64,000 nucleotides of DNA from Purshia tridentata (GCA_003254885.1 QANT01000231.1:1-64000), one strand, 5' to 3'; positions 1 to 12,868 are shown, numbered from the stretch's first letter. Notes: generated from the letters alone by a model not told the origin. Numbers and translations are program-made.

Positions 1-160
1 AATCATAATCTGATGAAGTTTGTAACATCAAATCTCTCTATAACATTATAATATTAAAGATGTATTTTTGAACAAAAGTTATTTTAAACAAATCATAATT
101 TGATAAAGTTTATAACACCTAATCTCTCTCCTAATATTATAATATTAAAGATTAAAGAAT
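1..160. repeat. Short degenerate tandem repeat in AT-rich DNA
   Basis: A roughly 60-bp block at 1-62, containing the words AATCTCTCT and ATTATAATATTAAAGAT, recurs in slightly changed form at about 91-152. A third, weaker echo (ACATTATAATATTAAA) lies near 421-437. The period is about 89 bp. The rest of 1-720 is AT-rich and holds no gene that I can support. Confidence 0.5.
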
Positions 161-720
161 AAAGATTAAAAATACTAGCCTTTGGCACACCAAATCAACA
201 TTGTTTTTGTTTTTTTACTATTATTTATGTTTTATAACTTTACATCACTTTCTCTACATTTTAAAGTGATAAAATAATTTTTTAAATTATTAAATTTTAT
301 TTTGAGTGTTATATTTTACAACTATGTCCTTATTTATTATGTTGTTTTTATAAAACTGTTTGTTAAAAAAGAATAATTTAGACCATTTAATTTTTAGTAC
401 AGTTTGTAATAATTCTCTAGTGACATTATAATATTAAAAATAGATATTTTGTCTGATAAATTATCTATCAATAATCAAACATATTACCAGTACCAGTAGT
501 ACCAATTCCAAATAACTGTAAATGAGTTTGAGATTCCGACCATAAAAAAAAAGTTTTGAGATTTGAAATTTTGGAAATAGAGCAATGGAGCGTACACCTT
601 TTCCCAAAAGACAAAAGTGAATGAAGCAGAACAGAACTGCAGAAAAAGGGAGAGACAGAAATGAAGTAATGAAGGCCCATCGCTATCATGCTTCCTGAGA
701 GTCATTGTCCCATCTCTCTC

Positions 721-935
721 TCTACCTTTAAATAATACCAACCATAATAAGTAAACCCATCCTTTTCTTTTCAATATTTTTTTCTTTTTATTTACCTCTC
801 TCTCTCTCTCTCTGTGTCCGATTCATCACCCATTTTTTGGTCCGAGCCGCGATCGAAGAAGCCACAGCCGCCGGTTCCACGATTCCACGACCACCCACTG
901 GAGATCCCATTTCTTGGATTTCCAAATCCTTTCAG
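721..935 (+). promoter_or_regulatory. Core promoter and non-coding first exon of the CaaX-protein gene
   Basis: A TATA-like TTTAAATAAT lies at about 727-736 and a (TC)n pyrimidine patch at 796-813, a common plant core-promoter or leader feature. A GC-richer stretch at 815-935 ends in a good donor (TTCAG followed by GTATTTC at 936). This fits a 5'-UTR exon spliced across a first intron to an acceptor near 2752. Transcription start and acceptor are inferred. Confidence 0.45.
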
Positions 936-2214
936 GTATTTCGGACTTTTCATTTTTCTCTGATCTAATTTTGCCTTTTACAACTTTTTGGGAAGGAAAA
1001 CACAGGAAATTTTTTTCCCTTTTTTTGGTTCTGGGAAAGTGGAATTCTGTTCAATTACGGCAAAAAGCTGCATTATGCACAGTTACATGAGAAGTTTTAG
1101 ATTCAGACGTTGAATTTTCTATGATTTGACGTTTCCTGCGCTTTCTTTGCGAACAATCAGAGCATTTTGGGAAGTCATACTGTGCAACTAAGTTGATTTA
1201 GGCTTGTATGAGTTGCATGCTAGCCTTTTATTTTGTTTCCTTTTTTGGGTTTTCAGAAATAGTAATGGGTAAAATTATTTACGGTCTTATACTGTTTATA
1301 CTTTGCATATTATTTATTTAAGGATGAGTAATTACTGTTGGTTTACTTTAATAACTGGGTGTTTGTACAGAAAAAAAGTTACTTGAAATGTTGTTACGGC
1401 TAATTTATAATTGTTGCTCGCATGCTGACTGTTTTCTGTAGCAATTTTGTAATAGTTTACTAGGAACTGTACTAAATTAGGCGATGGTTGACATATAAGT
1501 ACATGAATACATGCATTCTATACTTAATGTATTTGATTTTGTGTATTGGCAATTCTCAACTTCACAATAAGTTTAACATCTTATGAAAACCTTGTTGACC
1601 CTGGTATATCAAAATTGAGTTCATATTAACTTCTGTTGGTGTTGTGAATATGAATAATAGGACAAAGCTTTGACATTATATGATCATGAGCAATTCCTCG
1701 ACTCATTGTATTGATTATTGATCAATTTCTAAGTTCCTATGAATTTAGAATTTGTAACAAGCCTACAGTTTTAATGAAGTTTTATGCTCACTACCATGCA
1801 TATATGTATTTGTGTGTAGTAATATTCTCTTGTCCAAGAGTCTGGTGTGCCAGATTGTCAATTGTCAATCAGATCACGCATTTAGCCATGATTTCACTAG
1901 ATTAATGTCTTGATTCACAATCTAGTAAGAGGGCATGTCAAATTGTCTTTAAAGAGAGCATTATCTCTCTCCATATATACAGACACACAAGCGTGCACAC
2001 AAACACACATACAAGGGTTATCTAACATAGACTTCAGATACTTTGTTGAAATCTCGAAATCCAGAAATCCTATCTCAGCTGTTGAATACATCCAACTGCT
2101 AAGAGACACAGAACTTTATTAAGATAAAATGGTGAAAAAAAGCCATAAAACACATGCATTTGTTCTTTAGTTAAAGAACGGACATTCTACAGATAGAATT
2201 TCTGTATATATATA

Positions 2215-2598
2215 GAGGCCCATTCTGTTGAGGAATACCTCATCTTAAACATGATGAGGTATGGCTTGTGGGACTGGCTCCGCATTGTAATTCGATAATC
2301 GGAGCTGTCTGTAAAAGGATCATCCTTGCAAAAAAATTTAGATAAATCAAAAATCGTTTAACCAGTTGATTAAAGGGCCATCATTTCAAGTGTTTAAGGA
2401 ATCACTTGTTTGTCTATTTATTTATCACAGTTAGATGTCTTAACGGTTTCCAATATGCCTAATTTTTTGCAAGGATGATCCTTGTATAGAGACTTTAAAA
2501 ATAGACGGTTTCGATCATCGAATTATAGTGCGGAGTGGGTCCCACAAGCTATACCTCATCATGTTTAAGATGAGTTATACCTCAACGGAAGGGCTCTC
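2215..2598. mobile_element. Foldback MITE with long terminal inverted repeats, in intron 1
   Basis: The left arm (about 2215-2335) and right arm (about 2460-2598) are imperfect reverse complements over about 120 bp. Shared words include CTCATCTTAAACATGATGAG and GGATCATCCTTGCAAAAA. Both ends abut TATATATA, a possible target-site duplication, although simple-sequence context makes that weak. There is no coding capacity. It lies inside the leader intron of the CaaX-protein gene. Confidence 0.75.
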
Positions 2599-2824
2599 TA
2601 TATATATATATGTGTGTGTGTGTGTACACACATATTTATACACCCACAATTTTAGAAGTTGGTAATTGGTTTCAATTATTATGCAAACATTGTAAATCTG
2701 ATATTGTTTTTATCACTATTCTGGCAGTACATTATTGGTGCATGAAATTCAGGTGGCTTTGGTTCTTCTGAGAAGAGGTGGATTGTATAGAAAATACATC
2801 TTGGTGCCCAGATGAGCAGAACTG

Positions 2825-5800
2825 ATGTTATTAGCAGTAGAAGGAGGAGGGTTCTTCTCATCTTCAGCTTCTGGGTATAGCAAAGGCCTGACCCTTCTTC
2901 TCTTGGGTCAGAAAAACGAAGATAAACCCATGAGAGTGTCGCCGTGGAATCAGTACCAGTTGGTGGACCAAGTATCTGACACTGACCTCCAGCTGGCTTC
3001 CACGAAGAACAGACTTTCCCGCGGGTGCGCCTCCTTTGTCTGCTTTGGTCGCGCTTCCGCTGGGCTTGACACTCCATCTCCCCTTAAAGTGGGCCCTGCC
3101 CAACAGCAGGATGTCTTGCCTGGGTCTCTTGTTTCTGATAAGGGCAAGGATCATACTGCTGATCATGATGATGATCATAATGAAACAATGGTTTCTCTTA
3201 AAAGTAGCCTGAAGAACTCATCAAAAAGCATTCCAGTTTCTGTTGGGAGCGCTAATGAACATGAAGCATTGAGCGAAACAGGTAGTGACATTCCTGGTCA
3301 TATGGAAAGGAGGAAAGTGCAGTGGACAGACAATTGCGGGAGTGAGCTTGTTGAGATCAGGGAATTTGAGCCCAGGTATTTGAATTTGTTTATTTTATTA
3401 AGTAGCGTGCTTCACAATTTTATTGAACTTTATTTAGGCCATTAGGCCCACTTAGAGTCAACTATGTAATGACAGTTGCTGCTCTCCAGAAACTAACCCT
3501 CATTTTTGGGTTCGAGTTCTGTGTTTAAAATATAAAATCATATATTAAAATGATATATGTGCATATATGAGAGCATGAAATATAAGGTTGAGATTTTTAT
3601 TGAAGCATATAAAGGTGGCCCGTGGCTGGTTTAGTTTTGGTGTCCAATTGGTGAGAAGAAAGCTAGATGGTTGGAGAGAGGCCTTTTGAGGAGTGGTCGA
3701 AGAGTATTGAGTGAAAAATAAAGAGGAAGTGGTTTGAAAATTGATTTTTAGAAAGCCCACAACCAGGTTGATTGAGATTGTTGTTAGATCATAGTTTGAA
3801 GAGGAAAGGTTATGGGAGTAGATGAAGTAGATTAATAGTTTAGCTAATTCATTAGTTATTATTAATGGTAGTCCCAGGTATAGATTTAAAGCGTATAGGG
3901 ATCTTAAGATTGGCGACTCATTTTCCTCATCTCTCTTTAGTAGTTTATATCATGGGTGGTTTAGATTGATGTCCAATTTGGTGAGCAGAAAGCTAGATGA
4001 TTGGAGAGAGGCGTTTGAGGAGGAAGAAGCGAGGAGGGCTGTGTTTGTTTGTGGTTGGGATAACTTTCCAGAGTCAGATGGTTTTTCAATGGTAGTTTTT
4101 TAGTATTGTTGAAAATTGATCAAGAATGGTTTAACAAAAACTTTTTAGGAGTTCTTTATTAATGGGTTGTTAATGCTTGTTCTAATGCTTCTTATATTTA
4201 TTTTGATTGGTAAAGAGATCCAAGCTTTGAAAGTTAGAGATTAAACCCATATTTTCAGTTACGAGCCTTTATAAGATTTTGGCTGATCTGAGTTTTATTT
4301 CTTAGGAGGCTTTTGTTAAGGGTAGACAGCTTTTGGACTTAGTTTGAGAAAGCCCCACAACCATGTTGATTGAGATTTTTTTAGATCATGGGTTGAAGAG
4401 GAAAGGTTTTGGGAGTAGATGAGGAATTGGATTCATGACTGTTTGAGTTTAGCTCATTCATTAGTTATTATTAATGTTTGGCCCAAGTGTAGATTTAAAG
4501 CTTCTAGGGGTCTTAAGACATGATGACACGTCCTCCTAATCTCTCTTTACTTTAGTAGTTTATATCATGGGTAGGTCTTGCTGAGAGCTAGTGTGCAACA
4601 TCGATTGATTTGATATGGGGAGCATATGCAAGCATCTGATTTACTGAATGTGGATGATACTATCTCTTTCATTACAGGGGAGTAAGATAACTTTTTAAAT
4701 TGGTTAAGATTATTGAATTTTCGGGTTAACATTAGGTTTGAAAATTACCATGTCAGTAGGTGTGATAGTGGGTATCAGACTATCTGCATTGAGAATTGGA
4801 GTAAAGTGATCATTTGGAAAAATGATTCCTATTATGTCTTTTGTAAGGCTAAATTATACGTCTGGTCCTTATGGTTGGGGTCATATATCAATGTTACTCT
4901 TGTGGTTTCAATTTTTTTAATAATACCCTTGTGGTCAAGTTCGTTACCAATCTTTGTCCAAATGGAGATTTCCATCCAATTTTAGCAATGGTGATGATGG
5001 CATTTACGTCATTTTTCCTCATTCTTAATTTTTCAATTTCATATTTTAAATGATTTTTATTTTTTAACATATATAGAAGGCAAAATGACATATATACCTC
5101 TGCCTCCAATTACTCCAATTGGAAGAAATTTTTAATTTGAACTAAGGTTGGGAACGAACTTGACCACAAGGGTATTATTAAAAAATTTGAAACCACATGA
5201 TTAATATGGAAATATGACCCAAATCTCAGGGACTGGTGTAATTTGGGTTTTTTTCCCCAGTGATACCCTTTAGTATTGTCATCTCTCCAATATTTGAGCC
5301 CCTTTTTTTTGTCGTTGAAAAGAGTCAAAAGCTTTATTGAACTCCAAAAGAAGGAACATTACAATCACTTTGGAGTGTGGATAAGATGTCCACCTCAATA
5401 ATACAACAAAAGGATTTGACTCATAAAATTAATACATTTACACCATACAAAAGCCAAACCAAGAAGTAGCAAGCAAATGCTTTTCAGTCAGTAATTATAG
5501 AAGAGAGAGATATCCCTAAATTCAGCAGATACAGAAGCCCAAACTTTATCCCACAACCCCTCCAATCCAACCCTTCATAATCTTCAACAATCCTCCTATT
5601 CTTTCCCAGCCAAAGTACCCTGAGAACTGCTATCACAGTGCAGCCCCATAGTGTGCTTACCTTTTTTACACCACCTAACACCTTAGGCTTTTCATATAGT
5701 AGAAAATAACAACCCTCTTGGAATTACCTAACTCACATTAACCTTCCTAAGCGGTGTCAGCCAAAGGTTCAAAATAATTAGGCCTTATAAAATGATTTAG

Positions 5801-6872
5801 AACCTTAGTGTACCTACGTACTGAAGTTTAATATTTTGCCTGGTTGGTGGCCTATAAAAAAGTTAATACTTATTATTTGCTCCAAAAGAAAAGACCCTAT
5901 GTTTGTTATCTTCTTGATGGTGCATTGTGTGCAAAGGTGAGGTTGAAAGTGTTGATCGTAGCTTTCTGCGTTGTCCTTTCACTTTGCAACTTTGGTTTAG
6001 GTTGCTTCAAGTGTTTGAAGTGGTGTGGGGTTTGACAAGAAATTGCCATTCCTTGATGGTTGTTCCATGGGTGCTTGGGTTAATGATTGACAGTTACTCT
6101 TTGAAGATGTGTAGTTCTGGCCTATTTTTAAATTGTGTGGACAGAAAGAAACAGAGTTGTGTAGGACGATGTGGATTTCTTATGGAAAAGTATTAGATTT
6201 TTAGCATCCTTATGGGCTTCAAAGCATTTCAGGACATTCCTTTCCATTTAATGATTTAGTTCACTTCTTGCTTTGGGAGCTTTAAGCTGATGGCTAATGT
6301 GTTTCCTGTAATTTCTGGTTTTTTTGTTTTTTGTTTTATCTTTACTGCTGAGCTTCGACGGACATCTTGTCCATCAATTTCTTGTTTTGATTTATCTTTT
6401 ATTTTATCAAATAAAATTTATGCTTCCCATAAAAATGATACTTGTACATATATCGATGCCAAAACATCAGTGCAGCATGCAAAACAAATAAACAAACAGC
6501 ACTCACTGCCAGGGTAAGGAAAGAGAGAAAAACGGCAGTGAGGATTGACTATAATCAATCTGCTCTTGGTTATTCTTGTCAAATACTCTTTAAACTATTT
6601 TCTGTCTGATTTATTGACGATTAAGTTTTACATTCCAGATGTTATATATACTTGTCTAAGATTTTTTTATTGCATTCTGTGCAATGCAGAAAGTGCATAT
6701 TGTTCTGCTTCTTCTATTTCATCTTATTTCTCACTCTTTCATCCGTATTTTCCCTACTCGTTTAAATGTTTTTCTGAGATGGAAACGTGATCCGATTGGC
6801 AGTGAAGTGGATGGTTCAGATGATGAATTCGACAATGGGAATGAAAGAAGTTGTGCGTGTGTGGTTATGTAG
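2825..6872 (+). CDS. Small acidic plant protein with a C-terminal CaaX-type motif
   Basis: Two coding exons, 2825-3375 and 6803-6872, give 206 residues. The junction (CCCAG then GT; acceptor GGCAG then TGAAGTGG) keeps the frame and yields a continuous acidic tail. The N-terminus starts MLLAVEGGG and is Ser/Gly-rich. The middle is polar and low in complexity. A conserved-looking RRKVQW block at about residues 162-167 is followed by an Asp/Glu-rich stretch. The last four residues are Cys-Val-Val-Met with another Cys two positions earlier, so farnesylation and possibly palmitoylation are predicted. I recognise it as an uncharacterised plant family but know no function. The first ATG after an inferred leader exon was chosen. 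Intron 2 (3376-6802) is swollen by transposon debris; reading through its donor gives a spurious hydrophobic tail that should not be annotated. Confidence 0.8.
4290..4760 (+). mobile_element. Decayed L1-like LINE fragment (reverse transcriptase region)
   Basis: Forward-strand conceptual translation, with stops and frameshifts, shows AFVKGRQLLD near 4308-4337, a typical plant L1 reverse-transcriptase block. Near 4636-4670 there is a degraded catalytic box in which the expected F-A-D-D-T reads N-V-D-D-T. The flanks at about 3600-4290 probably belong to the same remnant but are too degraded to delimit. It sits in intron 2 of the CaaX-protein gene, in the same orientation. Confidence 0.6.
4847..5247. 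mobile_element. Foldback MITE inserted among LINE debris
   Basis: The left end (GGCTAAATTATAC, then TCTGGTCCTTATGGTTGGGG) matches the reverse complement of the right end (CCCAAATTACACC, then AGTCCCTGAGATTTGGGTCA). Inner arms also pair: CTTGTGGTCAAGTTCGTTACC at about 4930-4950 with its inverse at about 5150-5170. No clean target duplication was found, so the ends are approximate. Confidence 0.65.
5300..5690 (-). mobile_element. LINE 3'-end fragment, opposite orientation
   Basis: The minus strand at 5484-5681 reads as a plant LINE polyprotein C-terminus, including the typical words VLWLGKNRRI and EDYEGL. It ends in a non-coding tail toward 5300 beside a poly-T run (poly-A on the element strand). 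It is antisense to the neighbouring LINE pieces, so this intron holds at least two independent LINE insertions. Confidence 0.55.
5905..6225 (+). mobile_element. LINE fragment with reverse-transcriptase zinc-binding (zf-RVT) region
   Basis: Forward translation of about 5927-6196 shows CKGEVESVDRSFLRCPFTL followed by QLWFRLLQVF, the usual plant zf-RVT signature near the C-terminus of L1-like ORF2. It is truncated at both ends and carries no intact enzyme. Confidence 0.6.
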
Positions 6873-9295
6873 TTTGGCCTTTACCCGATGATGATTTGGG
6901 CTTGACATCTCATTAGATGCAACGATGCATCAGGTAACTTACCGCTAACAGAGCTTTTTGGTTGATTACTTATTTCTGGAAGAAAAGCGGTTTTTGAGTC
7001 CACGCGGAACACCACCATAGCAAGGAGTTTTATTTCTGGCTATGTTCATCAAACCGAACATTTATGTCTATATCAGGTTGCTGTGGGTTTCAATTTTGTC
7101 ACTCTGGGTTTGGGGACATCATTTTGTTTATTATTCTCTTTCGTGTGCGACTGCATTGTTCATTGCTTTGTCGTAATTAATGTGTTATTTTTTTACTCCT
7201 TGTGATTTGGTTTTAATGAATTTTGGGTCATTTCCACTTCTCCTAAAACCTTTGAAGAACAGCTAAAATTAAGATTCTATGGAGTCTTGGGGTGTTTATT
7301 CATTGCATAGTGAAATCTCCAAATGTTGCATAGTCTTTGGCTGAAATATTTCCCCTTAATCCAGTGCACTCACAAAGTTGATATTCTTGAATGCTAAGGC
7401 ACGTATGGTATTTATAATGCACATACCATGTTCTAAGTAGCCAGATGAAAATTCAATGTTTATCAGAATACATATTATTTGCTTAGATGCTCCAAGTCCT
7501 TATCTTATTAACCGTTTAGATTTTCATCCATCAGTTTAGAACATGGAAAGTGCCTTATAAAAAACACTAACCAGTAAGTGCCTGAACTTTACTTTATGTA
7601 CGTGTATATAATTATGTTCATTTGTGATTAAGGATCATCTACTGTTCATACTTAAGCTGTCAAACAAATCTCAAAAATATTGGGGCCTTTTAGTTTCGAT
7701 GGCATATATAGCTTGTGAAGAGAATCATACATGTTGGTCATAAAGTGTTCTTACCATTGGAGCTTCTAAATTTGATCCTATGTCTTGTAAAATGAGAATT
7801 CAGAGCTTCTGTCTGGCCTTTTTAGGTATCTTTTTTTCTTTCATCTCTACATTCTGGTCAACTTTACTCCCTGCTTGTGGTTTGTATATGCTCCTGGGTT
7901 TTTTTCGACGCAGAACGAAAGTGAAAACTTCGGGTTTTGTATTTTATGGATTGGCTGCAATGGATCCCATTGAATTCTAATAGTTTTATGACCAGAGATG
8001 AATGAAGTAATTGATTAAGAATGGAACTTGCCTGCTGGTGCCTGGAAAAGAACATGGAAGAAGAAATGCTTTGACTGCAATAAACTGTCGATACTCCGAT
8101 TAGAAAAGAAGTTTGCTTCTGGTAAAAATATCATATGACATACAAATAGATCAAACGGTGATCAATACCTTAGAGTGAAAAGTGAAAGCGTCAAGATCTA
8201 AGGGTAACAAATGCAATTGTATGCCATGGTGTTTGCATGGGATAATTTTCCATTAGAAAAATATAACGTTTCATGACTTCTTTTATTTTGGAACTAGATG
8301 GCTTGAAGTTGAAGCCTTGAAGAATGGGGAAGATCGCAATCCATGTTGAGAAGTTGTCCAGACATGAGTTACATTTTGTAAAAATTTATTACTGTATTAT
8401 TAAATTTTTAAGATATGGTATCCAAAATAAGGTGGTGATAAAAATTAAAATCTACTTATTGTGATCCGTTAGTAAATGGAAAAGAAAAGAAAAACATAAA
8501 CAAGAGAAAAGGAATGGCAAGTTAATTGAGCCTTTTGATGAGAAAGACACATAGTTTTGGCTAAATAATACAACAACAAATAGGAGTCCATTATTTCTTC
8601 CTTCAACATATCTAAAGAATTAAATTTTGAATTTTGAGAAAATTTCATGAGTTTAAAAATAGGAAAATTTTGAAAGAATTTCGATTTCATTGCAACTTTA
8701 TATTAAAACAATTGAAATTTTTAATTCAATAATATTTTGAAACCTCACAAACAAGTGCTTTAGAATGGGTGTAGCCAGTGCCCTTTTTTTTTTTTTTTTT
8801 TTTNTTTTTTTTTTTTTTTTTATTAATCAAAGAAGCATTTCATTAATTAGAAACTAGGGAGAATTACAATCTTGAATCACGTACTTATTTTCCTCAACAT
8901 TTACCATCTTTCAACTTTTATAGATAGTAAAAATATAATAATAATAAAAGAAAGAGAAAAAAAAAGGAGAGTGGGAATGGGCACGTGTATCTCACACGCT
9001 TAACAAGACCATACGCGCCAAACTCAAGCCAGCCAAACTAACCTCTCAGTCTCACTGCTACACACACACACCAGACCAACCAAGTGAACAACAGACTTTA
9101 GAATTAGAAGCCAACCATCTCCTTTATTGAAGACTTGGCCACACCTTATCCACAAAACAACTTGAACACCATCTCTTTGATGGATAACACACATCACAAC
9201 CCAAATTCTCCAAAACCAAACAAAATTAAGAAAAGGAAAAAAGAAAAAACAAGCCCAGCTGAGAAAGAAAGAAATCAAGCAAGAAATTCTAAAAA
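6873..9295. other. 3'-UTR of the CaaX-protein gene and intergenic DNA
   Basis: The first several hundred bases after 6872 are presumably 3'-UTR; its end is not determinable. The remainder is AT-rich without a supportable gene. A poly-T run at about 8785-8821 contains a single N near 8804 (assembly uncertainty) and may be the reverse-strand tail of a retroposed sequence. The last 200 bases before 9296 are A/C-rich and are probably the OHP2 leader. Confidence 0.5.
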
Positions 9296-11109
9296 ATGTC
9301 AGTGGCATCTTCATTCCCATGCATCAAAATCTCAACTTCATCATCACCATCATCACCATCTAGTTCACATTCTTCATCTTCTTGTAATTCTTCTGTTCTC
9401 TTCTCTTCAACTAAGCCTTATTGTATAAAAACTATAAGGAGCTCCCAAACTGAAGGACCTATAAGAAGACCTGTAGCTCCTTCTCTTAGAGAACCCTCCT
9501 CCGCACCTTCTCCTCTCAAACCAACACCTCCTTCTCAGTCCCCTCCGCCGCCGCCTCCGAACCCAGCTCCGGCTCCCGGGCTGACTATGGTGGAGGACAA
9601 GAATGTGATCACCTTGGAGTTCCAGAGGCAAAAGGGTAAGGAGATTCAGGAGTACTTCAAGCAGAAGAAGCTTGAAGAAGCTAGTCAGGGTCCATTCTTT
9701 GGCTTTGTTGGCAAGAATGAGATTAGCAATGGAAGGTAATGCTCTGCAATTGCTTGAGAGAATTTGGGATTGTGATGTGTGTAGTTTAGTTTATCTGGGT
9801 TTGTGTAGGTTATGATTGTATTGAGTATGGTTGGGCTTAGTTTGGGATTTGTGAAGATTATGCAAATTAATCTAAAATTGTATAGGAGTTGGTGAACAAT
9901 TTGGTAAACTAAAAATGGCTGAGGTGTGAATCAGAAAATCAGTAATTTTGGATAGAAAACCCTGATAACCACTTCCCCAAATGGGACAAGCATATATAGA
10001 TGCATATGGTGATGTAATGCTCCATTCCTCTTAAGCTACTCCTTTGCTCTAGCTGAGTCCCCATTTACTTATTGGACCTAAGAGTGATGGTTCCATCAAG
10101 AAACAAGAAACCAATAAAATTATTTATGTGCTAGGAATCTGTTAAACACATTAGAGTTGTGTTTGTATAGTTTAGGATATTGAATCCTATTTCTATGAGA
10201 TAGAATAGCTTCCCCTCTTTAAATTGGATCTGTTAACACTTAAACTTTGGGTTTGGATGATATATTAGCACACTTGTTATTGTGTCTTTGCCTCATCCAT
10301 TCATAGTAATGGTGAAGATGCAGTCAGCTTGTTCTTCACAATCATGCCACAAAATTCTAACTAGTGAAGTATAGCATAGTACACCCTAAAGTATGCTAGA
10401 CAGAGAGGGTGCCTCGGAGCACGATTTCGTTTTCTGTAGTTTTAATCATTCATTCTGACTTCAAAAGCTTATAGTTTTAATATTTGAGGGGTTTATTGCC
10501 CTTCTCTTTGGCCAGGGGTTTGAGTGATTCAGGATTTCTCGAGAACACTGAAATATATACTTGGGAATTGGAATTTTGTGAAGCATAATACTCCAAAGTG
10601 AATACGTTTAGCTGGATAAAAATGTTTAGGATGTATTTAATTGACCAGCTTTCTGTCAATTGGTTTTTATTTTTAATAACATAAGCCAAGAAATGTACAA
10701 TTTTAGTTGGAATTTTTAATAACATATCCTATATTCTTTCCCTAACTTGGAATTCAAATAAAATGGATTCTATGGCTGATTTTCGTTTTACTTTTATAGT
10801 CAAATCTTATTTGATTCTCTCTCACTTTTTTTGTTGGTCTGAAAAAAAATTTGGGTTTGGCAATATGAATCTAGGGGAGAAAAGAAAGTTCTGTTTCCCT
10901 ACATGGGTCTATCAGTCTATGCACTTGTCTGATGATATTTGGTTTCTTGATCTGGGATCTTCTTTCTCCTGGATTTGTGATTTTGGCTTTACAGATGGGC
11001 AATGTTCGGGTTTGCTGTTGGAATGCTAACCGAGTATGCAACTGGCTCGGACTTTGTTGATCAAGTAAAGATCCTTCTCTCGAATTTTGGGATACTAGAT
11101 CTGGAATGA
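9296..11109 (+). CDS. OHP2: One-helix protein 2 (light-harvesting-like protein), chloroplastic
   Basis: Two exons, 9296-9735 and 10995-11109, give 184 residues. The Ser/Thr-rich N-terminus (about 45 residues) looks like a chloroplast transit peptide. A Pro-rich linker follows (about 70-95), then a charged stretch containing EFQRQK and EYFKQKKLE. The chlorophyll-binding motif E-I-S-N-G-R-W-A-M-F-G at about 142-152 opens the single membrane helix and is split by the intron after the second base of the Arg codon. The C-terminus ends FGILDLE. In Arabidopsis OHP2 heterodimerises with OHP1 and binds HCF244 during photosystem II reaction-centre assembly in thylakoids; that role is known for the family and inferred here. 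Length and motif order fit OHP2, not ELIP or SEP proteins. Confidence 0.93.
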
Positions 11110-11298
11110 TACAAGGCTTGATGTTAAAAGACATGAACACTTTCTTGTTACTGGAGCTGCTGTAGACACATTCAGTATTTCACTTGTAACTTTGTGGAGT
11201 AATTTGTTTAAATTTCATTTTCCAGAAATACTTGGCTATCTTATGCTGCATTTTCACTACACTGTTTACATGGATTTCAAGAATAGGAGAAGTTCCTT

Positions 11299-11590
11299 AG
11301 GACTCGTTTGATAACACTTTTGTTTTTTGTTTTTTGTTTTAGTTAAAGATTGAGAGAAAAATATATAATGCGAGGAAGAGGAAGAACAGTACTTAAAACC
11401 AAAATTCAAAACTATTTTAAAACTACTTTTGTATTTATTTTATAAGTGTCATCCAATGGATATTTGCTTCAATCTCTCTCACCACTATGTCTCTCTTCTC
11501 TTCTTCTTCTTTTTTTTTCGTTTTTTTTTTCCCCATCTTTAATTAAGAAAACAAAAATTAAACAGCAAAAATGTTATCAAACGGGGTCCT
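11299..11590. mobile_element. MITE downstream of OHP2
   Basis: The left end AGGACTCGTTTGATAACACT is the near inverse of the right end (reverse complement AGGACCCCGTTTGATAACAT). The interior is AT- and T-rich with no coding capacity. The terminal style GTTTGATAACA resembles common plant non-autonomous DNA transposons. Candidate 8-bp flanks match only in part, so the superfamily is left open. Confidence 0.65.
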
Positions 11591-12154
11591 ACATGCTTGG
11601 ATTGATTCTTTCTTGTTACTAGACAAGCTTGGACTGATTGTTTCTTGTCAATCTCAAGTAAAATGTAACTTTGTCATGTGTGTTGGAATGTGGAATATGA
11701 AATAGAAGCACAAAACGAGCTCAGCTGAACAGGACTGAGAAAAATATGATGGAAGTATAAAATATGTTCTTTTATTACCTAGCATTCTGTGTTCAGTTTT
11801 GGAGTGTATACATTTATTTATATTATTTACAAACTTGGTTTAGTAGAATGTTATGGCTCAGAGCTGTCCAGAATAGTCATGACAGAATTCAATTTGCCTT
11901 CTCATAAGAGCAGGTTTTTTTACCTCCCAAAATTAAATATGAATCCTAGGCTTGGGGAAGGTTGTTTCTTCACATATGATTGAGTAATTCATTTCATGGG
12001 ATGCCAATACTTGTCCATTGTAAAAGCTCCTTCCTAAAAGCATGTCAAGGGGGAACAAAAAGTGAGAACAAATTATCAAATCAGTATTAACCAAAATACA
12101 AAAAATTGTTAAATCAGTGGAGTACTTAAGTTTGCATGAGCAGAAGAGCTGAGT

Positions 12155-12180
12155 TCTCTCTCTCTCTCTCTCTCTCTCTC
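12155..12180. repeat. (CT)n microsatellite
   Basis: An uninterrupted CT run of about 13 units in the intergenic DNA between OHP2 and the coiled-coil gene. The surrounding 11591-12868 shows no supportable gene and probably includes the 3'-UTR of the minus-strand gene ending at 12869. Confidence 0.9.
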
Positions 12181-12868
12181 ATGCAATTAAAGAAATGGAA
12201 AAACAGGAACTGTGAATGAAACCAGTCTTTGAGATTTACAGGACAGCCTTCAGGCTCCAGTCAGCGCACATTTTCGTAACCATGAGTCACAGGTCATGCA
12301 GCGTTGCTTGAGGGTTGTGGTCGTGCATGATGAATGTTCAATTTGGCTACACAGATATGAGTTAAAGTTATGATCTAGTAGGGCTGGAATGCGAAAAGTT
12401 GCACCTGCTTGAGCTTCAATGGCTATAGGCTTATAGCACCATTAATGTCAACTCTTAGCCATAATAATCATATTCAAGAATGTGAAAAAGCAAAAACGAG
12501 AGGAAATGGTTGTATTGGGCAAAAAAATTTCATGACTCAGTGACAATAATGTGACTATACTCTGGAGATATTCATTAGCCAGATAAACAGACTGACAAAT
12601 AACAACATTGAGATTTTCACATACAGAGATTGACAAATCATTACAGCAGAATTCAGTGTATAACTAGACTCAGGTCTATATAAGCCTTTGCATGTTGCCA
12701 AATTCAATTTTAGTTTAAGAGTGTCATGAGAAAAAGGATACCATTTTCCTAACCTACCATTACTTGCAAGAAAATTCTGCAGGTCAGAAAATCATCAGAT
12801 GCCTAACCATATATCTCACTGGAAAGAAAGCATACAGCTGAAACTAACCAGCTAATCAACCCTAACAT

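Noticed and set aside
2679-3178. Minus-strand open frames of 132 and 104 residues
   Set aside because: Antisense to the CaaX-protein coding exon and partly starting in its intron; no recognisable feature.
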